A stretch of 64,000 nt of DNA, taken from Terriglobus sp. RCC_193 (GTDB lineage Bacteria; Acidobacteriota; Terriglobia; Terriglobales; Acidobacteriaceae). Positions 16,929 through 26,624 of this stretch are shown in pieces. Location: contig NZ_JBFUPK010000001.1 in NCBI RefSeq assembly GCF_041355105.1, forward strand, positions 1,426,001 through 1,490,000, in the 5' to 3' direction. A model generated the notes under the pieces. That model was not told where the DNA came from and made no database searches. It worked only from the letters and a program-made list of their open reading frames with translations. A program made the translations under genes and the position numbers. Numbering within the stretch: the first letter of the stretch is position 1; each line of letters starts with the position of its first letter.

Positions 16929-19900
16929 ATGTGGATTGTCCGCCTTGCCCTTCGGCGCCCTTACACCTTCGTGGTGATGAGTGTGCTGATCCTTGTGCTT
17001 GGCATTGTCTCGATTGAGACCATGTCCACGGACATCTTCCCCACCATCGACATTCCCGTAGTCACGGTGGTGTGGAGCTACAACGGCACCAGCCCGGATG
17101 AGATGGAAAAGCGCTTCACCACTATCAGTGAGCGCGCCATGACGACGACCGTAAACGACATTGAGCACCTTGAGTCGCAGTCAGTCAACGGCATCTCCAT
17201 CATCAAAATCTTCTTTCAGCCGGGCGTGAAAATAGAAGCCGCAGTTGCGCAGGTAACGGCCGTCAACCAGACCATTCTGCGTATTCTGCCGCCGGGCACC
17301 ACACCGCCGTTCATTCTGCAGTTCTCTGCGTCGAATGTGCCGATCCTGCAGGCGGTGGCTTCTTCGAACAAGTTGTCTGAGAGCGAACTGTTTGATGTAG
17401 GTTCGCAGTTCATCCGTACGCAGTTGGCTACGGTGCAGGGCGCACAGGTGCCGCAGCCGTATGGCGGACGTATTCGCCAGGTTGCTGTCGATCTTGATCC
17501 CGCCGCGCTGTATGCGAAAGGACTCTCGCCGCAGGACGTGGTGAATGCATTAACGGCGCAGAACCTTATCCTGCCTGCTGGTGACCTGAAGGTACAGGAC
17601 CGCGACTACGTGGTGCGCACCAATGCTTCACCACTGATTGCAGCGCAACTGAACGACATTCCCATCAAGCAGGTGAATGGCGCCACGGTGTACATGCGCG
17701 ATGTGGCCACCGTTCACGAGGGCTCCGCGCCGCAGCAATCCATCGTCCGCTATAACGGCCAGCGCGCCGTGCTGATGACGATTCTGAAGGCCTCCTCTTC
17801 GTCCACACTGGACATTGTGAAGCGTGTGAAGGATGTGCTGCCGCACATTCTGGCCAATGTGCCGCCACCTGCTCCTGACATCCGCATCCTGTTTGACCAG
17901 TCGATCTTTGTGCGTGCGGCGCTGCAGGGAGTGGTGAAAGAAGCCGCTATTGCTGCCGGTCTGACCGCCATCATGATCCTGCTCTTCCTTGGGTCATGGC
18001 GCTCGACGGTGATCATTGCCGTGTCCATTCCGCTGTCAATCCTGGTGTCTGTCATCTGCATGAAGTTCCTGGGGCAGACGCTGAATACGATGACGCTGGG
18101 CGGACTCGGCCTTGCGGTGGGTATTCTCGTCGACGATGCCACGGTGGAGATTGAAAACATTCACCGCAACCTGGGGCTGGGCAAGGAGATTGAACCCGCC
18201 ATCCTGGATGGCGCTGCGCAGATTGCTGTTCCGGCATTCGTCTCCACGCTGGCCATCTGCATTGTGTTCGTCCCGGTGGTGTTCCTGACCGGTGCAGCAA
18301 AGAGCCTGTTTGTGCCGCTGGGCCTGGCGGTGGTCTTCGCCATGATGGCTTCGTACTTCCTGTCGCGAACGCTGGTGCCCACCATGGTGAAGTTCCTGCT
18401 GGCGAAGGAAGTGGATGTGTACTCGCTGGCCGAAGCGTCCCACGGTGACCATCCCTTGTCCGCAGAAGAGCAGGCAGAGGTGGACCAGAAGATGCGCGGT
18501 CTGGGAGCGATCTGGCGCACGCATTTCGCCTTTAACCGTGTTTTTGAGGCGTTGCGCTCGCGGTATCAGCGTGTGCTGGATTGGGCATTGGGCCATCCTG
18601 CATTTGCGCTTGGCTGCTTCGGTCTTTTCATTGCCATGTCCGCTTGCCTGTTGCCGTTCATCGGTCAGGACTTCTTTCCAGACGTGGATGCGGGCAGCTT
18701 CCGGCTGCACGTTCGCACCGCTCCCGGCACTCGTTTGGAAGCCACGGAAGCCGTCTTTGCGCAGGTGGAGAATGTCATCCGCCAGACCATTCCAGCAAAC
18801 GAACTGGACGGCATTCTGGACAACATCGGAACGCCGAATGGCGCCTTCAATCTTGCCTTTGGTGACGGTGCACTTACCGACGTGCAGGACGGCGAAATTC
18901 TTGTCTCGCTGAATCAGGAAAAGCACAAGCCCACCGCGATCTATCGCGAGAAGTTGCGCGAAACACTGCGCAAACAATTCCCGCAGACCACGTTTTATTT
19001 CCAGGCTTCGGACATTGTGAACCAGATCCTGAACTTTGGTTTGCCTGCTCCGATTGACATTCAGGTGAGCGGGCGTCTGGCCGATGCCAACTATGCGACG
19101 GCACAGGCCATTCGCGCAGACATTGCAAAGATTCCGGGCGTGGTGGATGCACATGTACACCAGGTGCTGTATGCGCCGGAGTTGCGGGTAAACGTGGACC
19201 GCTCACGCGCACAGTTACTCAACATGACCGAGCAGAACGTGGCGGGCAGTATGCTGACGGCGCTCTCGGGATCGGGTATCGCTTCGCCGAACTACTGGCT
19301 CAGCCCCAAGACCGGCGTGAACTATTCCGTGGTGGTGCAGGTGCCGCCCACGACGCTGGATTCTGTGGATCAATTGAACAACCTGCCGATCTCCAACGGC
19401 ACGACCACAACAGCAGGAGCGACCAATGCTGGCGCACCACCGGTGGGTGCATCGCAGTTCCTTTCTAACCTGGCGCAGGTACAGCACGGGTCAAGCCCCG
19501 CCATCACGAACCACTACAACGTGCAGCCGGTGTATGACGTCTATGCCAGCGTGCAGAGCCGCGATCTGGGTGGCGTGAACCGCGACATCCAGAAGGTGCT
19601 GAAGAACTACACCGTGCAGAGCGGCAAGCTGTCCAAGGGCGCGACCATCACGGTGCGTGGCCAGGTGAAGAGTATGCAGGACAGCTTCACAGGACTTGGG
19701 CTGGGCATGATCTTCGCGGTTCTGCTGGTGTACCTGCTGATGGTGGTGAACTTCCAGAGCTGGCTTGATCCGTTCATTATCCTGATGGCGCTGCCGGGCG
19801 CGGCCTGCGGCATTCTGTGGATGCTGTTCCTGAGCGGCACCACCTTCTCAGTCCCCTCACTGATGGGCACCATCATGACCATTGGTGTGGCCACGGCAAA

Positions 19901-20234
19901 CTCCATCCTGATGGTGACCTTCGCCAACGATCAGCGCTCGCTGGGCCTGAACAGTATTCAGGCCGCGTCGGCCGCGGGCTTTACGCGTTTACGTCCTGTC
20001 ATGATGACGGCGCTGGCCATGATCCTGGGCATGCTTCCCATGTCGCTGGGCATGGGTGAAGGCGGCGAACAGAATGCACCGCTGGGACGCGCTGTTATCG
20101 GTGGCCTGCTGGTGGCCACCGCAACAACCCTCGTAATTGTTCCCATCTTCTATTCACTGCTACGCAAGAAGGTTCCGAGCCATCTTCAAACAGAAGAGCT
20201 TCCGGAACCCGAGGAGGAGTTCTCCCATGCGTAA
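16929..20234 (+). CDS. RND efflux pump, inner-membrane subunit (HAE-like)
   Basis: 1101 residues, a proton-driven tripartite exporter in the AcrB/MdtB superfamily. An N-terminal helix (MWIVRLALRRPYTFVVMSVL) is followed by a porter domain. TM helices include AVGILVDDATVEIENIHRNL, whose DD pair is the TM4 proton relay. A second half repeats the layout and ends GVATANSILMVTFANDQR and GEGGEQNAPLGRAVIGGLL. A CGGAG eight bases before the ATG supports the start. The fusion protein follows. No TolC-like channel lies nearby. The substrate is unknown. Confidence 0.93.
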   Translation: MWIVRLALRRPYTFVVMSVLILVLGIVSIETMSTDIFPTIDIPVVTVVWSYNGTSPDEMEKRFTTISERAMTTTVNDIEHLESQSVNGISIIKIFFQPGVKIEAAVAQVTAVNQTILRILPPGTTPPFILQFSASNVPILQAVASSNKLSESELFDVGSQFIRTQLATVQGAQVPQPYGGRIRQVAVDLDPAALYAKGLSPQDVVNALTAQNLILPAGDLKVQDRDYVVRTNASPLIAAQLNDIPIKQVNGATVYMRDVATVHEGSAPQQSIVRYNGQRAVLMTILKASSSSTLDIVKRVKDVLPHILANVPPPAPDIRILFDQSIFVRAALQGVVKEAAIAAGLTAIMILLFLGSWRSTVIIAVSIPLSILVSVICMKFLGQTLNTMTLGGLGLAVGILVDDATVEIENIHRNLGLGKEIEPAILDGAAQIAVPAFVSTLAICIVFVPVVFLTGAAKSLFVPLGLAVVFAMMASYFLSRTLVPTMVKFLLAKEVDVYSLAEASHGDHPLSAEEQAEVDQKMRGLGAIWRTHFAFNRVFEALRSRYQRVLDWALGHPAFALGCFGLFIAMSACLLPFIGQDFFPDVDAGSFRLHVRTAPGTRLEATEAVFAQVENVIRQTIPANELDGILDNIGTPNGAFNLAFGDGALTDVQDGEILVSLNQEKHKPTAIYREKLRETLRKQFPQTTFYFQASDIVNQILNFGLPAPIDIQVSGRLADANYATAQAIRADIAKIPGVVDAHVHQVLYAPELRVNVDRSRAQLLNMTEQNVAGSMLTALSGSGIASPNYWLSPKTGVNYSVVVQVPPTTLDSVDQLNNLPISNGTTTTAGATNAGAPPVGASQFLSNLAQVQHGSSPAITNHYNVQPVYDVYASVQSRDLGGVNRDIQKVLKNYTVQSGKLSKGATITVRGQVKSMQDSFTGLGLGMIFAVLLVYLLMVVNFQSWLDPFIILMALPGAACGILWMLFLSGTTFSVPSLMGTIMTIGVATANSILMVTFANDQRSLGLNSIQAASAAGFTRLRPVMMTALAMILGMLPMSLGMGEGGEQNAPLGRAVIGGLLVATATTLVIVPIFYSLLRKKVPSHLQTEELPEPEEEFSHA

Positions 20235-20297
20235 TGCTGAACAGCTTTCCACTTTTTTGAACTGCCACCGCAACACGTCTGAAGGAGCTTGCTGAGC

Positions 20298-21545
20298 ATG
20301 GCCCAGAACGTCGCACAGGATCCGGCAACGACCGGCCATTCCGCAACCACTCAACAGCCCGCAGGCAAAGGTCCATTCGTTGCCGCAGCAGGTGGCTTTC
20401 TTCTGCTTGCAATTGTCGGTGTCGCCTTTCTGATTCCGAAACTGCATCACCAAAACGACCTGGAAGACCGCGCACACGATGTTTCCGGTCCCCCGCCGGT
20501 TGCGGTTGTGGCCGTCGGCCTGGGGCAACCCAGCAGCAGACTGGAACTGCCCGGCACCGTGCAGGCATTTGCACAGACTCCCATCTATGCGCGTACTTCG
20601 GGCTACATCTCAAAGCGTTACGTGGACATTGGCGACCACGTAAAGGCCGGACAGTTGCTCGCCATCATTGAAGATCCGCAGACGGAGCAATCACTGCGGC
20701 AGGCGCGCGCAAACCTGTTGCAGTTGAAAGCGCAGCTACTGCAGGCACAGGCCAATGCGAAGCTATCCACGCTGAACAATACGCGTGGTCAGCAGCTTTA
20801 TAAGCAAGGCGTTATTTCGCAGGAGGCGGCGGACAATTACACCGCGCAGTCTGGCGCGAACGATGCAACCGTGGAAGCGGCCAAGGCCAACATTGCTGCC
20901 GGCGAAGCGAACGTGAGGTCGCTGGAAGAACAGGCGTCCTTCTCACGCGTGCTGGCACCTTTCACCGGTGTGATCCTGTCGCGTTCCATCGATAATGGAT
21001 CGCTGATCACGTCCGGCTCGGCCAACAGCGTGACGCAGCTCTTCACGATTGCGCAGTCCGGCGTGGTTCGAGTCTTTGCCAATGTGCCACAGAGCAACGC
21101 ACCGGATGCACTGAGCGCATCCACAGCGCAGGTGACCTTCCGCGAACTCCCGGGGCACATCTACTCTGGTTCCATCACACGCTCTTCCACGTCAATTGAT
21201 CCGGCATCGCGCACGCTGCTGACCGAAATCGACCTGCCAAACGCCGATGGCAAGATCCTTCCCGGCATGTTTGCGACGGTGACCTTCGCGGTGAAGAATT
21301 CGCGTCCGCCGGTGCTGCTACCGGGAAATGCCCTGGTGGTACGCACCGCAGGGCCACAGGCCTATACCGTGGACGCCAACAACATTGTGCATCTGCACAG
21401 CGTCGTCCTGGGACGCGACTATGGCACCAGCGTTGAGATCCTCAGCGGGTTGCAGCAGGGCGATCATGTGATCCTGTCACCATCCGATGCGGTACAGGAA
21501 GGAACGAAAGTGGCTCCGGAATTAGAGAAGGCGCAGAAGCCGTAG
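20298..21545 (+). CDS. RND efflux membrane-fusion (periplasmic adaptor) protein
   Basis: 415 residues with an N-terminal TM anchor (FVAAAGGFLLLAIVGVAFLI, about 27-47). The lipoyl/barrel-sandwich halves (PIYARTSGYISKRYVDIGDHV) flank an alpha-hairpin (residues about 130-190). The beta-barrel (FANVPQSNAPDAL, LPNADGKILPGMFATVTF) and membrane-proximal domains follow. The ATG at 20298 has AAGGAG ten bases before it; a TTG frame slightly upstream is rejected. The gene is 63 bases from the pump and ends before a strong terminator, so the two form an operon. Confidence 0.93.
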   Translation: MAQNVAQDPATTGHSATTQQPAGKGPFVAAAGGFLLLAIVGVAFLIPKLHHQNDLEDRAHDVSGPPPVAVVAVGLGQPSSRLELPGTVQAFAQTPIYARTSGYISKRYVDIGDHVKAGQLLAIIEDPQTEQSLRQARANLLQLKAQLLQAQANAKLSTLNNTRGQQLYKQGVISQEAADNYTAQSGANDATVEAAKANIAAGEANVRSLEEQASFSRVLAPFTGVILSRSIDNGSLITSGSANSVTQLFTIAQSGVVRVFANVPQSNAPDALSASTAQVTFRELPGHIYSGSITRSSTSIDPASRTLLTEIDLPNADGKILPGMFATVTFAVKNSRPPVLLPGNALVVRTAGPQAYTVDANNIVHLHSVVLGRDYGTSVEILSGLQQGDHVILSPSDAVQEGTKVAPELEKAQKP

Positions 21546-21563
21546 TCTCTTCCAGGCACATAG

Positions 21564-21589
21564 AAAAGCCCGCCATTGGCGGGCTTTTT
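21564..21589. terminator. Bidirectional terminator between efflux and kinase genes
   Basis: AAAAGCCCGCC (21564-21574) pairs with GGCGGGCTTTT (21578-21588) across a three-base loop. T-runs appear on both strands, serving the rightward efflux operon and the leftward kinase operon. Confidence 0.93.
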
Positions 21590-21613
21590 CCATAAGTGCT
21601 GCGTTGTAAGTGT

Positions 21614-23521
21614 TCAGACCAGATGATCTGCAAGCACCTCTGCCGAGCTATGCACAATGCGCGGCCCCCGTGGTACGCCCTCCCACGGGAAGAACAGTGA
21701 GAACACGGTACCGGAACAATCGCCGCGATACTTTGCCTGGCGGCTGCGCACCAGCATGGCGCCGTGATGCTTCTCCAGAATCTCCGCGCTCACCCACAAG
21801 CCAAGGCCGGTGCCGCTGGCATCCTTGGTGGTAAAGAACGGTTCAAAGATGCGGCGTCGCACAGCATTCGACATCCCCATGCCTTCATCCGCAACAGTAA
21901 CGCGCACTCCCCTTCTGTCGTTGTGCCGCATGGTGCGTGCGCGAATGAAGAGGCGTCCTCCCTGAGGCATCGCATCAATCGCATTACCCACAAGGTTTGC
22001 AAAAAGCTGGCGCAGTTCTCCCGCGTAGCCAAAGAGCAGCGCTGGATCCTCCAGACGCAACTCCACCTCCACTTTTGCGGACCGCAGCTTGGCATTGTGC
22101 AGCAGCAGCACACTGCGCAGCATCTCGGTCACCTCCACATCCGTGGCGGTTGAGGACTGACGATGAAAGCGCAGCGTCTGTTGCGTGATCTCACCCACGC
22201 GTCCCAGTTCTGTCTGCGCCAATGCCACCCAGTCCTGCGCCTGTATATCCAGCGATGGGTTATTGCGCAGCAGATACAGGGCATTGGTAACAGCTTCCAG
22301 CGGCGTATTGATTTCATGCGCAATGGAAGACGCAAGACGCCCTGCAATTGCAAGCTTTTCACTGCGGCGCATGGCTTCTTCCGCGTGACGACGCTCTGTC
22401 ACCTCCGTGACAATGACACCCACCCAACGCACTTCGTCACCGATGAACACGGGGAAGTAACTGGCGAGCCAGATACGCGGATGAATGTCACCGACCATCT
22501 CGCCGCTGAGTTCGTGTTCGGCAATGCCTTCACCCGTACGGAAGACCTGCTCCAGCAGGCGTTCCGACTCCAGCGCCAATGAGTTCACATCACCATCAGT
22601 GGTAGGAGCCAGATCACGCAAACGGCGACCCAGGTGGTGTTCCAGCGGCACACCGTGCATCTTCGCCAGGCGGTCATTGATACGGATGTAGCGATAGTCG
22701 CGGTCGTAAAACGCAAAGCCAATCGGAGCGGTGCGCAGCATGGCGTCGAGCAGATTCAACGTCTCCTGCGTGCCGCGACGCTGGCGCGCAATTTCGCTCA
22801 CCATGCCGTTGAAGCTGCTCAACAAGGCGCCCGCCTCGTTTTGCGCGGCAACCACTGGAACCGTCAACGGGAATGCTGACAGATCGTTGGGGTCCTTGCC
22901 TACCTGCAGTGTTGCGCGCCGTAGCTGACGCAGAGGCTGTGCCAGCGTGGCGCTCAACGCCCATACCAGCAACACATTACCCAGCAAAGCAAACGGGAAG
23001 TAAATCAGCAGATTTTTCAGCACGCGCTTGGGCGTGTTCATGGTCAGCGCGGAGTCCTGGGTCACCCACAAGATGCCGCGTATCAATCCATCAGAGATGA
23101 TCGGCTGCGCGCCTTCCTCGTTGCCTTCGTCGGAAAGTACACGAAGATACTTGCGCCCGGAAACCAGTTTGGGCAACAGCTTCTGTTCGCGGTCCGAAAG
23201 CTGCATGGGCAGTTCGTCGCTGGTGTTCCGCAGAACCGTGCCATGCACATCTGTGACACGCGCCCCCTTCAACGAAGCAGCGATGGGAAGCTCATGCATC
23301 ACATCGTCGATCATCTCGTCGTTGTGCTGCTCCATTGGCTGCGCCAGCGATGCTGCGATGATGGAACTCTGCCGCTGCAAACGGATACGGTCGCGTTCAC
23401 GGCTTTCGCGGAACTGGTCGCGCACACTGAAGCTCAGGAAAGCAGCGAACACGATGATCTGCACCAGCAGCGTACCAGCGATCAACTGCCCCATGATCGT
23501 CTTCGGCCCCCAGCGCATCAT
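21614..23521 (-). CDS. Membrane-bound PAS-domain sensor histidine kinase
   Basis: 635 residues. TM1 lies at about 12-32, a periplasmic sensor at about 33-170, TM2 at about 172-195 and a HAMP-like linker at about 196-260. A PAS/PAC domain (DAMLRTAPIGFAFYDRDYRY) spans about 270-390. The HisKA domain has the H-box SSIAHEINTPLEAVTNALYL, and a HATPase_c domain with a GGRLFIRART strand, DEGMGMS and GTGLGLW follows. No response regulator is adjacent, so the target is unknown. It lies 21 bases downstream of the ypdA-like gene and is probably co-transcribed with it. Confidence 0.9.
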   Translation of the reverse strand: MMRWGPKTIMGQLIAGTLLVQIIVFAAFLSFSVRDQFRESRERDRIRLQRQSSIIAASLAQPMEQHNDEMIDDVMHELPIAASLKGARVTDVHGTVLRNTSDELPMQLSDREQKLLPKLVSGRKYLRVLSDEGNEEGAQPIISDGLIRGILWVTQDSALTMNTPKRVLKNLLIYFPFALLGNVLLVWALSATLAQPLRQLRRATLQVGKDPNDLSAFPLTVPVVAAQNEAGALLSSFNGMVSEIARQRRGTQETLNLLDAMLRTAPIGFAFYDRDYRYIRINDRLAKMHGVPLEHHLGRRLRDLAPTTDGDVNSLALESERLLEQVFRTGEGIAEHELSGEMVGDIHPRIWLASYFPVFIGDEVRWVGVIVTEVTERRHAEEAMRRSEKLAIAGRLASSIAHEINTPLEAVTNALYLLRNNPSLDIQAQDWVALAQTELGRVGEITQQTLRFHRQSSTATDVEVTEMLRSVLLLHNAKLRSAKVEVELRLEDPALLFGYAGELRQLFANLVGNAIDAMPQGGRLFIRARTMRHNDRRGVRVTVADEGMGMSNAVRRRIFEPFFTTKDASGTGLGLWVSAEILEKHHGAMLVRSRQAKYRGDCSGTVFSLFFPWEGVPRGPRIVHSSAEVLADHLV

Positions 23522-23542
23522 CGTTCTCAGTTCCCTTTCCTG

Positions 23543-24541
23543 TTAAGACTTGCCAAGCAGTTTGACGGCCAGGTCACGCGCGATGAGAGCGCCATGAAAG
23601 CGGCCATTTTCGATAAAGATTTCGTTGGTGCGTTCGCCCGCCACCACCACACCTGCCATGTAGATACCCTTCACGTTCGACTCCAGGGTCTCCGGGGTGC
23701 AGACCGGGCAACGACTGTTGTCCGAATCAAGCGCAACACCCATACGTTCCAGGAAGTCGAAGTCAGGATGATATCCCGTCAACGCAAACACGAAATCATT
23801 CGCCAGGGTGATTTCACCCTGCGGTGTGTTCAGCGTAACGGTGTCCTCCGCAATCTGTTTCACAGTTGACGCAAAATACGCCGCAATTTCGCCATTTGCA
23901 ATGCGATTGTTAATGTCCGGCAGAATCCAGTACTTTACGTGCCGATGCATGGTTTCACCACGATGCACCAATGTCACCTTCGCACCATGACGCCACAGAT
24001 CCAGCGCCGCAATCGCTGCGGAATTCTTGCCGCCGATCACCAGCACGTTCAGCCCGAAGTATGGGTGCGGCTCGTCGTAGTAGTGATGAACCTTGTTGAG
24101 GTCTTCGCCCGGGATGCCGAGATAGTTCGGCAGATCGTAATAGCCCGTGGAGACGATGAGCTTCTTCGCGCGGAAATCCTGCGCACGGCCAAAGCGATCC
24201 GTGGTGTGTACGGTGAAATCGCCGTCCGAGCCGCTGACCCGGTCCACGTGATGATATTGCCGCACGTCCAACGCGTAGTGCTCCGCCACTTTGCGGTAAT
24301 ACTCCAGCGCCTCACTGCGTGTGGGCTTCTGGTTGGGGCTGCTGAACGGCATGTTGCCAATCTCCAGCAGTTCCGGCGTGGTAAAAAACGTCATATGCGC
24401 CGGGTAATGGAAGAGGCTGTTGCACACGCATCCTTTATCCACCAGGACCACGCGCAGGCCTTCCTTCTGCGCATCAATAGCGCACGCCAGCCCGGTGGGT
24501 CCAGCCCCTATCACCAGCACATCGAACAACATGTTGGACAT
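23543..24541 (-). CDS. ypdA: YpdA-family FAD/NAD(P)H thiol-disulfide reductase
   Basis: 332 residues with an N-terminal FAD fold (LVIGAGPTGLACAIDAQKEG) and a second Rossmann motif (VLVIGGKNSAAIAALDLWRHG) for NADPH. Motifs near CVCNSLFHYPAHMTFF and FALTGYHPDFDFLERMG are typical of YpdA, the putative bacillithiol-disulfide reductase. The family links to low-molecular-weight thiol homeostasis. Bacillithiol genes are not in the window, so the substrate is inference. The sensor kinase follows in the same direction. A nitroreductase is divergent from it. Confidence 0.85.
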   Translation of the reverse strand: MSNMLFDVLVIGAGPTGLACAIDAQKEGLRVVLVDKGCVCNSLFHYPAHMTFFTTPELLEIGNMPFSSPNQKPTRSEALEYYRKVAEHYALDVRQYHHVDRVSGSDGDFTVHTTDRFGRAQDFRAKKLIVSTGYYDLPNYLGIPGEDLNKVHHYYDEPHPYFGLNVLVIGGKNSAAIAALDLWRHGAKVTLVHRGETMHRHVKYWILPDINNRIANGEIAAYFASTVKQIAEDTVTLNTPQGEITLANDFVFALTGYHPDFDFLERMGVALDSDNSRCPVCTPETLESNVKGIYMAGVVVAGERTNEIFIENGRFHGALIARDLAVKLLGKS

Positions 24542-24680
24542 ATATTGACCATTGAATCATGCTGTGCGCAGAAGGCAAGCAACATTCACCGGTCATCGCA
24601 CACGCCATAAGCGGACGCACATCGTAACGACCGTCCGCAACATCAAACCAGAATCACTTCACGCTCAAAAAGGAATGCCC

Positions 24681-25295
24681 ATGTCCGACCTCGCCGCACT
24701 GGAAAAGCTAAAACACGGAACCCCGGAAGCCGCTGTCCATGAACTGCTGCTGCATCGCTGGAGCCCGCGCTCGTTCTCCGATAAGCCCGTGTCCGATGCC
24801 GACCTGAAAAGCATCTTTGCCGCAGCCGCGTGGGCTCCCAACAGCTACAACGAACAGCCTTGGCGTTTCCTGGTGGGTCGAAAAGGCGATGAAACCTACA
24901 CCAAGATTTTCAACGCACTGGTAGCGCCGAACCAATCCTGGGCAAAGTCCGCGCCGGTTCTCTACTGCAGCTTTGGGAAGAAAACCTTCTCCGCAAATGG
25001 GCAGCCCAATCCCTATTGCCTGCACGACACCGGCGCCGCTTCCACGTTGATCGCGCTTCAGGCCATTTCTCTCGGGATCCACACGCACGGCATGGGCGGG
25101 TTCGATAAGGAAACGCTCCGCGCATCGTTCGGCGTGCCCAGCGAATTTGAGGCAGGCGCATGCTGGGCTATCGGCTATCTGGGTCAGCCAGAAGATGCCC
25201 CCGAAAATTTCCGCGCCATGGAAACAGCGCCGCGTTCGCGCAAAGGCCTGCCGGAATACGTGTTCAGCGAATGGGAGAAGCCCGCTTCGTTCTAA
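24681..25295 (+). CDS. Nitroreductase-family flavoprotein
   Basis: 204 residues, FMN-dependent oxidoreductase fold. Motifs RWSPRSFSDKPVSDADLKSI and AAWAPNSYNEQPWRFLVG bind FMN and are conserved in the family, as is IALQAISLGIHTHGMGGFD. The start at 24681 is preceded by AGGA six bases upstream; an upstream frame is rejected for lack of a ribosome site. The substrate is unknown (nitro compounds, quinones or flavins). It is divergent from ypdA and convergent with trxA across a terminator. Confidence 0.9.
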   Translation: MSDLAALEKLKHGTPEAAVHELLLHRWSPRSFSDKPVSDADLKSIFAAAAWAPNSYNEQPWRFLVGRKGDETYTKIFNALVAPNQSWAKSAPVLYCSFGKKTFSANGQPNPYCLHDTGAASTLIALQAISLGIHTHGMGGFDKETLRASFGVPSEFEAGACWAIGYLGQPEDAPENFRAMETAPRSRKGLPEYVFSEWEKPASF

Positions 25296-25317
25296 CCCTT
25301 CGCCACCGCAAACGCAG

Positions 25318-25349
25318 AAAGGCCCGGCGCATCTGCTCCGGGCCTTTTT
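25318..25349. terminator. Bidirectional terminator between nitroreductase and trxA
   Basis: AAAGGCCCGG (25318-25327) pairs with CCGGGCCTTT (25338-25347) across a 10-base loop, and two more Ts follow. It sits between convergent genes. Confidence 0.92.
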
Positions 25350-25373
25350 CCTGCAACCTCTCAGGCGATCAGC

Positions 25374-25706
25374 TTATGCCAGTACCTTACCGATGGTCTT
25401 GTCGATGGTGTCCTTGGGCACGTAGCCAACGATCTGCTCTGCGACCTTGCCGTCCTTGAAAAGCAGCAGCGCGGGGATACCGCGGATGCCATAACGGCCC
25501 GGCGTGGCGGCGTTGCGGTCCACGTCCATCTTCATGACCTTGATCTTGCCCTCGTACTCACCGGCAACCTGATCCACGACAGGGGCGAGCGCTCGACATG
25601 GTCCGCACCAGGTGGCCCAAAAGTCCACCAGGACGGGCGTCTCACTCTTCAGCACCTGCTGTTCAAAGTCCACGTCGTTCACTTCGGTTACAAACTGTCC
25701 TGCCAT
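25374..25706 (-). CDS. trxA: Thioredoxin
   Basis: 110-residue disulfide reductase with the canonical active site WATWCGPCRALAPV (residues about 31-44). It also shows the cis-Pro segment RGIPALLLFKDGKVAEQIVG. Length and fold match trxA. The sequence is cytosolic, with no signal peptide. It lies close to YpdA and a nitroreductase, so thiol redox supply is a shared theme. Confidence 0.97.
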   Translation of the reverse strand: MAGQFVTEVNDVDFEQQVLKSETPVLVDFWATWCGPCRALAPVVDQVAGEYEGKIKVMKMDVDRNAATPGRYGIRGIPALLLFKDGKVAEQIVGYVPKDTIDKTIGKVLA

Positions 25707-25871
25707 CGATTTGCCTCTTCTCCCGGGAATGTTCGCTCGACCGGATTGCCCGCCTTGGCGGGGGTCTCGCGATCGTTCCTGCTTAAGAATAGATGCTCCG
25801 TGCCCGAAAATGTTTCAGGAGGGTCCATGTAGGTCCATGCGGGGTTCATCCAGCCTTGCGACAATAGAAGC

Positions 25872-26594
25872 ATGAATCAGGCTACAAGCGCTAGTCCACG
25901 TCGTTTCTCCCGTTCCGAATTCCTGCAGAATGTGCGTGATGCACGTCCACGCACCGCCGTTTTCGACTTCGACGGCACGCTCTGGCCCGGCGATGCCGGT
26001 TCCGGATTTATGCACTGGACCATCGCCACACGCCTGTTGCCCAGCGACGCAACACGCCACATTCTGGATCGCCATGCCCTCTACCACCGTGGCGAAGTGG
26101 GCGAAATTGCCATCTGCGGCGAGATGACCTCCATCTATGCCGGCATCCCTGAGAAAGCCCTGCGTGACTCTGCCGCGAAGTATTTCGTGGACCATGTGCA
26201 GCCGCATTTCTTCCCGGAAATGATCGTCCTGCTGCGCGAACTGCAGGCCAGCGGAACGGACATCTGGGCCGTGTCGTCCACGAATAACTGGATGATCGAA
26301 GAGGGTGTACGCGACCTGGGCATTGCGCCGGATCACGTGCTGGCGGCCTGCGTAGCTGTAGAAGACGGCATTGCAGGCGAAACGATCCTGGATGTCCCCT
26401 CGGACGAAGGCAAGGCCGAGGCGCTGCGCCGCGTGGGGCTGACGCATCCTGATGCCGTCTTTGGCAACAGCGTGCACGACCTGCACATGCTGGAGATGGC
26501 AAAACATCCCTATCCGGTGAATCCAACCGTGGCACTGGCGGAAAAAGCGGCGGAACTCGGCTGGAACGTTTACTATCCGGCGACCGAAGGCTAG
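25872..26594 (+). CDS. HAD-superfamily phosphatase (PSP-like)
   Basis: 240 residues. Motif I FDFDGTLWPGD (about 31-41) supplies the aspartate nucleophile. Motif II is VSSTNNW (about 136-142), a Lys follows, and motif III is FGNSVHDLHMLEMA. The alpha-helical cap between motifs I and II resembles phosphoserine-phosphatase-like HADs. No signal peptide is present. A Nudix gene follows 30 bases later in the same direction, suggesting co-transcription. The substrate is unknown. Confidence 0.87.
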   Translation: MNQATSASPRRFSRSEFLQNVRDARPRTAVFDFDGTLWPGDAGSGFMHWTIATRLLPSDATRHILDRHALYHRGEVGEIAICGEMTSIYAGIPEKALRDSAAKYFVDHVQPHFFPEMIVLLRELQASGTDIWAVSSTNNWMIEEGVRDLGIAPDHVLAACVAVEDGIAGETILDVPSDEGKAEALRRVGLTHPDAVFGNSVHDLHMLEMAKHPYPVNPTVALAEKAAELGWNVYYPATEG

Positions 26595-26624
26595 GGCCAG
26601 TGGCCCTTCAGCATCTACACTGCT

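Noticed and set aside
18036-19160. Leftward frame antisense to the RND pump
   Set aside because: Shadow of pump codons; no ribosome site or fold.
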